Positions 57,800 to 64,000 of a stretch of DNA of 64,000 bases are shown piece by piece. Each line of letters begins with the position of its first letter. Position 1 is the first letter of the stretch. Source of the stretch: Rhodovulum marinum (GTDB lineage Bacteria > Pseudomonadota > Alphaproteobacteria > Rhodobacterales > Rhodobacteraceae); the NCBI RefSeq assembly GCF_004343075.1, contig NZ_SLXP01000006.1, positions 169,823-233,822 of the forward strand, read 5' to 3'. Below the pieces are notes generated by a model. It did no database searches. It was not told where the DNA came from and saw nothing but the letters and a program-made list of their open reading frames with translations. Position numbers and translations under genes: made by a program.

Positions 57800-59337
57800 G
57801 CCGCCGCCCGCGCCGGACGGTGGGCCCCCCGCCCGTCGCCGACGCGTTCCGTCTGGAGTCCCAGGGCGGGGCACGCGCGGGTCTTTGCTTTGTTCCAGAC
57901 CACGATATCGGGCGGCTCTGCAACCGCGTGCTGGACCTTTTGGACGGGCATGGCGTGGTGATCCGTCACCCCGGCGCGGCCGAGGCGCTGCGCCGCGCGG
58001 GTGCTGCGGCGGGGCGCGATGCCGACCGGTTGCGCCTGCCACGCGCAATGGTACGCGCCGCGCTGGAGGCCACGCCCAAGGCCGCGCGCCTGGCGGGAAA
58101 GACGCGCGCCCGCGACCTGGTATTGCCGCGGGCCGATGGCGGCATCGTGCTGCGGACCGGCACCGGGGCGCATGGCTATGTCGACCCGCGCGACGCGTCC
58201 TATCGCGGCACCGACCTTGTCGCCGTGGCCGAGATCGCCGCGGTGGCCGAGTCTCTGGACCAGGTGGGTTTCATCGCGCATCCCTTCGTGCACGGTGTCC
58301 CCGAGAAAACCGCCGACATCCACGGCTTTGCCGCGCTGATCGCGCGCACCACCAAGCATGTCTGGATGCAGCCCTATCAGCGCGCCAATATCGGATACCT
58401 GATGCGCATCGCCGCCGTGGCCGCCGGAGGCGATGACGCGCTGCGCGCGCACCCGGTCACCAGCATAATCTCGACCGCGTTCAGCCCGCTGGAATTCAAG
58501 GCGATGGACAGCGAGGCGATCGTGCAGGCGGGCCGTTTCGGGGTACCGATCCACGCCTGTTCACTACCGTCGGGGGGTGGCACGGCGCCCTATTCGGTGG
58601 CGGGCACCGCGCTGATGGCGGTGGCCGAGATCGTGGCGATGGCCACCATCGCGCACCACGTGGCCCCCGACAGCCCGGTGATCGCGACGCCGCTGATCTT
58701 CACGCTCGACATGGCGACGGGCGCGGCATTGATGGCCTCGGTTGAAGCGGTGCAGGGCGCAGCGCTGGCCGTCGCGGTCCTGAAACGCGGCTTTGGCCTG
58801 TTGACCCACAGCTATGGCATGGGGTCGGACACGCCGGATGCCGACCACCAGTCGATGGCCGAGCGCGCGCTGCTGGGCCAGGCGGTAGCGCTGGCGGGGG
58901 CGGATATCCTGGGCGGTGTCGGCCAGTTGCAGACCGCGACCGCGTTCAGCCCGGTACAGGCGGTGCTGGACGACCGGCTGGGCGCGATGCTGCGCCGTTT
59001 CGTAAGGGTGCCGGCGACCGACGATGCGGCGCTGAACTGGGACGCGATGGCGGCAATCCGCGCGGGAGGACATTTCCTGGACGACCCGCATACCCTTGCC
59101 CATTGCCGCGATGCGCTGGGCCGGGGCGTGTTCCTGAACCAGGGGCGCGATGACTACGAGGCGTCGCGCCGCCGCACGGCCTTTGACGCGGCGCGCGAGG
59201 TGGCCTTGGCAGCCATCGACGCGGCCCCCGCAGAGGGATACCTGGACGACGCGCAGCGCGCCGAGATCGCCGATCTCGTGGCCCATGCGGATGCACATGT
59301 GGACGATGCCTTTGCCGGCCGGGACGACCGCATCTGA
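57796..59337 (+). CDS. trimethylamine methyltransferase MttB superfamily protein (non-pyrrolysine)
   Basis: A 513-aa TIM-barrel methyltransferase. RLCNRVLDLLDGHGVVIRHP near residue 37, TGTGAHGYVDPRDASYRG near 118 and ISTAFSPLEFKAMDSEAIVQAGRFGVP near 225 fit the family. The frame contains no internal TAG, so pyrrolysine is absent; such MttB homologues demethylate quaternary amines (glycine betaine, proline betaine, carnitine) in anaerobes, while aerobic alphaproteobacterial copies are uncharacterised. The partner corrinoid protein and reductive activator are not nearby. GTG start overlapping the acylase stop. Confidence 0.85.
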   Translation: MSRRPRRTVGPPPVADAFRLESQGGARAGLCFVPDHDIGRLCNRVLDLLDGHGVVIRHPGAAEALRRAGAAAGRDADRLRLPRAMVRAALEATPKAARLAGKTRARDLVLPRADGGIVLRTGTGAHGYVDPRDASYRGTDLVAVAEIAAVAESLDQVGFIAHPFVHGVPEKTADIHGFAALIARTTKHVWMQPYQRANIGYLMRIAAVAAGGDDALRAHPVTSIISTAFSPLEFKAMDSEAIVQAGRFGVPIHACSLPSGGGTAPYSVAGTALMAVAEIVAMATIAHHVAPDSPVIATPLIFTLDMATGAALMASVEAVQGAALAVAVLKRGFGLLTHSYGMGSDTPDADHQSMAERALLGQAVALAGADILGGVGQLQTATAFSPVQAVLDDRLGAMLRRFVRVPATDDAALNWDAMAAIRAGGHFLDDPHTLAHCRDALGRGVFLNQGRDDYEASRRRTAFDAAREVALAAIDAAPAEGYLDDAQRAEIADLVAHADAHVDDAFAGRDDRI

Positions 59338-59379
59338 CCCGCCCGGGCACCGGGACAGCGGATCGGCCGGGCGTGGCGG

Positions 59380-59967
59380 TCAGCTTCCCCAGATCTTGCG
59401 CACATAGCTGCGCGTCTCGTCATAGGGCGGCACGCCGCCATGCCGTTCGACCGCCTCGGGGCCGGCATTGTAGGCGGCCAGCGCCAGGCGCCAGGACCGG
59501 AACCGGTCGAACTGGCGGCGCAGGTAGCGCGCCCCGCCTTCGAGGTTCTCGCGCGGGTCGCGGGGGTTCACGCCCAGGTGTCGGGCCGTCTCGGGCATCA
59601 GCTGCGCCAGCCCGATGGCGCCCTTGTGCGACACCGCGCCAGCGTTCCAGCCCGATTCCTGCTGAACAAGCCGCAGGAACAGGTCCTCGGGCACGCCGTG
59701 GCGCCGCGCGGCGGTGCGGGCCACGTCGAGGAACTCGCCCCGATACTTGCCGGTATAGGCCAGCGATCCGCCACGCGAGGGCGTTATCACCCGCTGGGGC
59801 TGCAAGCGCACCGAATTGGAATATTGCTGGGCCGCCCGGCCATCCAGCACGCGCGTCTGCGACTTGAACAGGGCCGCGCGGGCCTTGGACGAGACCGTCG
59901 TCTCGGCCATCGCGGGGCTTGCCGCCATCCCCAGCAGCGCCAGCGCCGCCATCGCCTTCCGTACCAC
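59380..59967 (-). CDS. lytic transglycosylase (SLT domain)
   Basis: A 195-aa exported murein hydrolase. Signal peptide [21 protein letters not shown], then a basic linker with the sequence [14 protein letters not shown]. The SLT domain (about residues 75-195) has catalytic Glu104 in [37 protein letters not shown] and [12 protein letters not shown]. It cleaves the glycan backbone with formation of anhydromuramic ends. A GTG at 59967 is preferred because GAGG lies seven bases upstream; ATG at 59952 is an alternative. Single-gene unit. Confidence 0.9.
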   Translation of the reverse strand: MVRKAMAALALLGMAASPAMAETTVSSKARAALFKSQTRVLDGRAAQQYSNSVRLQPQRVITPSRGGSLAYTGKYRGEFLDVARTAARRHGVPEDLFLRLVQQESGWNAGAVSHKGAIGLAQLMPETARHLGVNPRDPRENLEGGARYLRRQFDRFRSWRLALAAYNAGPEAVERHGGVPPYDETRSYVRKIWGS

Positions 59968-60155
59968 CACTGTCCCTCTTGCGGGTCGTTGCTCGGACCG
60001 CGGCACTATAGGCAAAAACGCCGCTCAGGGCCAGCCCCGCCCCCGGCAGGTGCCGCACCCTGCACGCCGAAGGGGAAATTCACCTTCCCTTGCGCCGCCC
60101 GGGGTGGTGTAAACGGGGAAATATCCGACGATCAGATTCGAGAGGGAGCAGCCAT

Positions 60156-60665
60156 ATGGCGGGTTCGGTCAACAAGGTCATTCTTATCGGCAACCTGGGC
60201 CGCGACCCCGAGGTGCGCAGCTTTCAGAACGGCGGCAAGGTGTGCAACCTGCGCATCGCCACCTCCGAGAACTGGAAGGACCGCAATACCGGCGAACGGC
60301 GCGAAAAGACCGAATGGCATACCGTCGCCATCTTTTCGGAACCGCTGGTGCGCATCGCGGAACAGTATCTGCGCAAGGGGTCGAAGGTCTACATCGAGGG
60401 CCAGCTGGAAACCCGCAAATGGCAGGACCAGAGCGGGCAGGATCGCTATTCGACCGAGGTGGTGTTGCGCCCCTATCGCGGGGAACTGACCCTTCTGGAC
60501 AGCCGCGGCGAAGGCGGCGGGGGGGGCGGTTACGGCGGGGGCAGCGGCGGCGGTTATGGCGGCGGCTATGACCAGGGCCGGGACGACGATTTCGGCGGCG
60601 GGCGCGGGTCGGGCGGCGGCGGGCCTGCCCCGGCTGGCGATCTCGACGACGAGATCCCGTTCTAG
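60156..60665 (+). CDS. ssb: single-stranded DNA-binding protein
   Basis: A 169-aa SSB. The OB fold (residues 1-110) begins [21 protein letters not shown] and includes [46 protein letters not shown] glycine-rich linker with GGGYGGG-type repeats follows, and the acidic tip DLDDEIPF is the docking site for repair and replication partners. GAGGGAG precedes the ATG at 60156. The uvrA neighbour seen in many proteobacteria is not present. Confidence 0.97.
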   Translation: MAGSVNKVILIGNLGRDPEVRSFQNGGKVCNLRIATSENWKDRNTGERREKTEWHTVAIFSEPLVRIAEQYLRKGSKVYIEGQLETRKWQDQSGQDRYSTEVVLRPYRGELTLLDSRGEGGGGGGYGGGSGGGYGGGYDQGRDDDFGGGRGSGGGGPAPAGDLDDEIPF

Positions 60666-60710
60666 GGTGCCCCGGACCGCCGCGGAGCGTAACGCGAAGG
60701 GGCGAAAGCG

Positions 60711-61796
60711 ATGACGTGGTCCTTTCCCATCGGCCACCTGTTCGGGTCCGAACTGCGGGTGCATGCCACCTTTTTCCTGTTGCTGGCCTGGATCGGCGCG
60801 GCGGCATGGATCGCCTCGGGGCCCGTGGCGGCACTGGTCAACGTGGTGTTTGTGCTGGCGCTTTTCGCCTGCGTGGTGGCGCATGAGTTCGGCCACGCGC
60901 TGATGGCGCGCCGCTACGGGATCGCCACGCCGGACATCACGCTATTGCCGATCGGCGGGTTGGCGCGGCTGGACCGGATGCCGGAAAAGCCCGGCCAGGA
61001 AATCGCGGTGGCGCTGGCCGGCCCGGCGGTCAACGTGGTGATCTGGGCGGTATTGATCGCATTGGGGGCCGAGACCGACTTGGAAAAGCTTGCCGCGCTG
61101 GATCAGGGCGGCGTCGCGGGGTTCTGGGGCAAGCTGGCCGCGGTCAACCTGTTCCTGGTGCTGTTCAACATGATCCCGGCCTTTCCGATGGACGGTGGTC
61201 GGGTCTTCCGGGCCGCGCTGGCCTACGGGATGGGGCGCGTGGCCGCCACCCGGTTCGCGGCACGGGCGGGCCAGGTTCTGGCCTTCGTCTTCGGCTTTCT
61301 CGGGTTGACCTGGGGCAGCCCGGTGCTGGTGCTGATCGCGATCTTCGTCTTCGTGGCCGCGGGCGCCGAAAGCGCCGATGTCAGCCTGCGCGACATGGCA
61401 CGGCACATGCGCGCGCGCGACGCGATGATCACCCAGTTCGAGGCGCTGCAACCCGCGGACACGCTGCAGGTGGCCTCGAACGCGGTGATCCGCACCACAC
61501 AGCACGAGTTCCCCGTGGTCGATGCCGGCGGGGGGCTGCGCGGGTTCCTGACCCGTAACGCGCTGTTCGCCGCGCTGGCCGAGGGCAACAGGATGCGGGC
61601 GGTAACCGAGGCGATGACAGAGGGCATACCCAGCGTGCCGCTGGCCGCACCGCTGGATGCGGCACTTGATGCGCTGCAGGATTCGGGCGCCCCCGCGGTG
61701 GCGGTCGTCGATCCCTCGGGCCGGATGATCGGCTATATCACGCGCGAGAATATCGGCGAGTTGATGGTGATCTCGGGGCGCGAGGCCCGCGCCTGA
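60711..61796 (+). CDS. site-2 protease family metalloprotease with CBS pair
   Basis: A 361-aa membrane zinc metalloprotease (M50). The zinc site HEFGH (H58, E59, H62) lies in a membrane helix and the third ligand in NMIPAFPMDGGR (D161). LPIGGLARLDRMPEKPGQE near residue 80 resembles the rhomboid/SpoIVFB-type subgroup. Two C-terminal CBS domains (about residues 240-355) probably sense adenosyl ligands. A signal-cleaving role, for example on an anti-sigma factor, is plausible but the substrate is unknown. It starts 45 bp after ssb. Confidence 0.9.
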   Translation: MTWSFPIGHLFGSELRVHATFFLLLAWIGAAAWIASGPVAALVNVVFVLALFACVVAHEFGHALMARRYGIATPDITLLPIGGLARLDRMPEKPGQEIAVALAGPAVNVVIWAVLIALGAETDLEKLAALDQGGVAGFWGKLAAVNLFLVLFNMIPAFPMDGGRVFRAALAYGMGRVAATRFAARAGQVLAFVFGFLGLTWGSPVLVLIAIFVFVAAGAESADVSLRDMARHMRARDAMITQFEALQPADTLQVASNAVIRTTQHEFPVVDAGGGLRGFLTRNALFAALAEGNRMRAVTEAMTEGIPSVPLAAPLDAALDALQDSGAPAVAVVDPSGRMIGYITRENIGELMVISGREARA

Positions 61797-61818
61797 GGCG
61801 GGCCTTCGTCGGGGAGGG

Positions 61819-62784
61819 TCAGGTGCCGGAGGTGAAGGAAAGGCGTGCCTGCCGGGCGGCCTTGAGGCGCGCGAAATCCTCGCCCGCGTGATAGCTGGAT
61901 CGGGTCAAGGGCGTGGCGGACACCATCAGGAAGCCCTTGCCATAGGCCGCCTTTTCATAGGCGGCGAATTCCTCGGGCGTGACGAATCGCGCCACGGCGT
62001 GGTGCTTGGGCGTGGGCTGCAGGTATTGGCCGATGGTCAGGAAATCCACATCCGCCGCGCGCAGGTCGTCCATCACCTGGTGCACCGCCTGGCGTTCCTC
62101 GCCCAGCCCCACCATGATCCCGGACTTGGTGAACATCGCGGGGTCGATTTCCTTGACCCGCTGCAACAGCCGCAAGGAATGGAAATAGCGCGCGCCGGGC
62201 CGCACCTCGGGGTACAGCCCGGGCACGGTTTCGAGGTTGTGGTTGAACACGTCCGGTTTCGCCGCGACCACGGTTTCCAGCGCCGAAGGATCGCATTTCA
62301 GGAAATCCGGTGTCAGCACCTCGATCGTGGTGTCCGGCGCGCGGTGGCGGACAGCGCGGATGGTCTGGGCGAAATGCTCGGCGCCGCCATCTTCGAGGTC
62401 GTCGCGGTCGACCGAGGTGATCACCACGTGTTTCAGGCCCAGCTTGGCCACCGCATCGGCGACCCGGCCCGGCTCGAACATGTCGAGGGCCTGCGGTTTG
62501 CCGGTCGCCACGTTGCAGAAGGTACAGCCGCGGGTGCAGATCTCGCCCATGATCATCATGGTGGCGTGGCCATGCGCCCAGCATTCGCCCACATTCGGGC
62601 AGCCCGCCTCTTCGCAGACGGTGGCCAGCCCGTGTTCCCGGATCACCCGGTGGGTGTCCTGGTAGCCATGGCCACCCGGCGCGCGGACGCGGATCCAGGC
62701 CGGTTTCTTCGGCTGGGCATTGTCGGGTCGGTGCGCCTTTTCGGGGTGGCGCTGGCCGGGAATCTTGAGGTCGCGCGGGCTCAT
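61819..62784 (-). CDS. lipA: lipoyl synthase
   Basis: Radical SAM enzyme that inserts two sulfur atoms into octanoyl groups on the lipoyl domains of pyruvate and 2-oxoglutarate dehydrogenases. The 321-aa protein has the auxiliary cluster cysteines C57, C62 and C68 ([12 protein letters not shown]) and the SAM cluster C83, C87, C90 (CTRGCTFC). The C-terminal RSSYHAGE supplies the conserved serine ligand of the auxiliary cluster. GGAGG precedes the ATG at 62784. It follows oxyR by 27 bp on the same strand, an unusual and perhaps meaningful pairing. Confidence 0.96.
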   Translation of the reverse strand: MSPRDLKIPGQRHPEKAHRPDNAQPKKPAWIRVRAPGGHGYQDTHRVIREHGLATVCEEAGCPNVGECWAHGHATMMIMGEICTRGCTFCNVATGKPQALDMFEPGRVADAVAKLGLKHVVITSVDRDDLEDGGAEHFAQTIRAVRHRAPDTTIEVLTPDFLKCDPSALETVVAAKPDVFNHNLETVPGLYPEVRPGARYFHSLRLLQRVKEIDPAMFTKSGIMVGLGEERQAVHQVMDDLRAADVDFLTIGQYLQPTPKHHAVARFVTPEEFAAYEKAAYGKGFLMVSATPLTRSSYHAGEDFARLKAARQARLSFTSGT

Positions 62785-62811
62785 GGGGCCTCCGGTGCTT
62801 GCACGGTTCAC

Positions 62812-63777
62812 TTAACGCCCGGGCGCCGAGTTGTCCAACCCCTCGACGGGGATACGGGCGCGGGCATGGGCGGTCAGCCGGTCGCCCGCCTCGGCCAGAA
62901 GTTCGGCAAGCCCGGTGAACCAGCCATCATCGCGCGACAACCGGCGCCGGACAAGGCCAAGCCGCCGCGCGGGTTCGGGCGCACCGAACCGCCGGACCGT
63001 CAACCCGGGGCTGGCCGATTGCTCGGATTGCAGGGCGATCTCGGGCAGGAAGGTCAGCCCGAACCCCTCGGCCACCAGCCCGCACAGCGTCGCCAGGGAC
63101 GAGGCGCCAAGATCGACCCGCGTCGCGTCGCGCTTCATCGCGCAGACCTCGAGCGCCTGGTCGGACAGACAGTGCCCCTCTTCCAGCAGGAGCAGCCGGT
63201 CGGGGTCGAGCGCGGCCGGCCGGATGCCCTCGGCCCCCGCCCCCAGCGCGCCGATCTGCGCGGCGGAACCGGCCAGCAGGAAGCGGTCTTCGAAAAGGTC
63301 CCGTTCCACCAGGTCGACCCGGCCCGTGGGGAGCGCCACCAGCGCCGCATCCAGCCGTCCCTCGGCCAGGTCAACCAGAAGACGGTCCGTCAGGGCCTCG
63401 CGGATGCCGAGGTCCAGGGACAGGTTCTGCGCCCGCAACATGGGCAGCGCCACCGGCAACAGATAGGGCGCGACGGTCGGGATCACGCCCAGGGACAACC
63501 GCCCGCCCAGCCCGCTTTGCCAGCGCGCGGAATCCTTGAGCGCGCGCATCTCCTCCATCACCCTGCGGGCGTGGCGCAACAGGTCGTGCCCGGCCGGGGT
63601 CAGCACCACGTCGCGGGGCTTGCGCTCGACCAACTGGGCGCCCAGCGTCGCCTCGAGTTCGCGGATCTGGACCGAAAGCGCAGGCTGGCTGACATGCATC
63701 GTTTCGGCGGCGCGGCCGAAATTGCGGGCCTCGGCAAGCGCGATGAAATAGGACAGCTGACGCAGGGTGATGTTCAT
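62812..63777 (-). CDS. oxyR: hydrogen peroxide-sensing regulator OxyR (LysR family)
   Basis: A 321-aa LysR-type regulator. The winged HTH (LRQLSYFIALAEARNFGRAAETMHVSQPALSVQIRELE) is N-terminal. The redox pair is C203 and C212 in LLLLEEGHCLSDQALEVC, matching Cys199/Cys208 of E. coli OxyR, with the flanking Gly-His-Cys-Leu-x-Asp-Gln motif. It should activate catalase and related genes on peroxide stress; katG-type genes are not in the window. Two TGATAG-like copies upstream of its start may be an autoregulatory site. Transcribed toward lipA. Confidence 0.93.
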   Translation of the reverse strand: MNITLRQLSYFIALAEARNFGRAAETMHVSQPALSVQIRELEATLGAQLVERKPRDVVLTPAGHDLLRHARRVMEEMRALKDSARWQSGLGGRLSLGVIPTVAPYLLPVALPMLRAQNLSLDLGIREALTDRLLVDLAEGRLDAALVALPTGRVDLVERDLFEDRFLLAGSAAQIGALGAGAEGIRPAALDPDRLLLLEEGHCLSDQALEVCAMKRDATRVDLGASSLATLCGLVAEGFGLTFLPEIALQSEQSASPGLTVRRFGAPEPARRLGLVRRRLSRDDGWFTGLAELLAEAGDRLTAHARARIPVEGLDNSAPGR

Positions 63778-63849
63778 AAGTCCCTGCTATCAGATCGGCC
63801 ATCCCAGGCAACCCGGGCCTATCACGATTGCCGCTTTTAAATACGGTGC

Positions 63850-63877
63850 GGGGCGCCCGGGTTTTGCCGGGCGCCCC
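63850..63877. terminator. GC-rich hairpin, probable terminator of the chemoreceptor gene
   Basis: A perfect 11-bp stem GGGGCGCCCGG / CCGGGCGCCCC with a GTTTTG loop, 28 bp after the end of the partial minus-strand gene. There is no immediate T-run on the minus strand, so efficiency is uncertain. Confidence 0.6.
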
Positions 63878-63905
63878 TTGGTCCTGCCGGTGTGGCGGGA
63901 CGGGA

Positions 63906-64000
63906 TCAGAAGTCCTGCCATGCGTTTGTGTCGTTGACGGCGGCCTTGCGCTGGACGGGGAAGGAGAGTTCGGGCTGGGGTTTGTGGTCCTGCGCGCCGG
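63906..64000 (-). CDS. methyl-accepting chemotaxis protein (C-terminal fragment)
   Basis: Only the last 31 residues lie in the window; the gene continues past 64000. They form a hydrophilic, Pro/Gln/Lys-rich tail that ends in NDTNAWQDF. The final five residues A-W-Q-D-F follow the x-W-x-x-F pattern of the chemoreceptor pentapeptide that tethers the methyltransferase CheR and methylesterase CheB. The preceding flexible linker also fits a chemoreceptor. The call rests on this short segment, so other proteins ending by chance in W-x-x-F cannot be excluded. Confidence 0.6.
   Translation of the reverse strand, partial: GAQDHKPQPELSFPVQRKAAVNDTNAWQDF

Overview
The window is a chromosomal segment of a GC-rich alphaproteobacterium, almost certainly a member of the Rhodobacteraceae/Roseobacteraceae. 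The evidence is family-typical gene sets (Usg, the 'component of SufBCD complex' membrane protein, class II DAHP synthase, DUF502, TrmFO, a Cys-less Mg-type HemB), frequent GTG starts with 4-bp ATGA/GTGA stop-start overlaps, and short dispersed intergenic elements of the 'TTCTTGGC-AAAATA-CTC' type that I associate with this family. Genes are densely packed on both strands. I see no insertion sequence, prophage, CRISPR array or obvious genomic island. Species identity cannot be read from the sequence alone.

Layout. 1-6.8 kb: housekeeping genes (Fe-S scaffold fragment, hisI, gluQ, trmFO, a small membrane protein, gyrA, usg). 6.9-9.9 kb: dsbB with a VTT-family membrane protein, tRNA-Leu(CAA), an empty 650-bp stretch, a four-helix membrane protein and a MobA/MocA-like nucleotidyltransferase. 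10-16 kb: a complete branched-chain amino-acid ABC transporter on the minus strand (binding protein, LivG, LivF, two small Cys-containing periplasmic proteins, LivH, LivM). 16-24.5 kb: PQQ-type sugar dehydrogenase, GlxA-type AraC regulator, class II DAHP synthase, PAS protein, yicC-gmk-gamma carbonic anhydrase, and a PLP enzyme of the cystathionine gamma-synthase family. 24.7-32.1 kb: the phosphate regulon phoR-pstSCAB-phoU-phoB with a three-repeat Pho box in front of pstS.

32.1-35.6 kb: a 61-aa Cys/His-rich protein, a LuxR-type solo regulator with altered ligand-pocket residues, an adjacent 26-bp dyad and a structured candidate RNA, then tsf and rpsB. 35.8-39.8 kb: pseudouridine salvage (psuK-psuG), a periplasmic protein, DUF502 and a LysE exporter. 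39.8-41.9 kb: patatin-like lipase and 3-hydroxybutyrate dehydrogenase, a likely polyhydroxybutyrate-use pair, preceded by a promoter and an intrinsic terminator that make either a ~76-nt small RNA or an attenuated leader. 42-48.4 kb: YejA-like binding protein plus a 37-aa entericidin lipoprotein, XRE-cupin regulator divergent from an acyl/aryl-CoA ligase, a FrnE-like DsbA protein, and an MFS exporter. 48.5-64 kb: mfd, SufBCD-associated membrane protein, hemB, SYLF lipoprotein, a 3-hydroxyisobutyrate-type dehydrogenase divergent from a penicillin/acyl-homoserine-lactone acylase-MttB pair, lytic transglycosylase, ssb, site-2 protease, lipA, oxyR, and the end of a chemoreceptor.

The most noteworthy non-coding signals are the bdhA leader/sRNA at 41804-41914 and the LuxR-dyad-RNA arrangement at 32639-33714. 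All motif and structure calls were made by eye; no database search or folding program was run.
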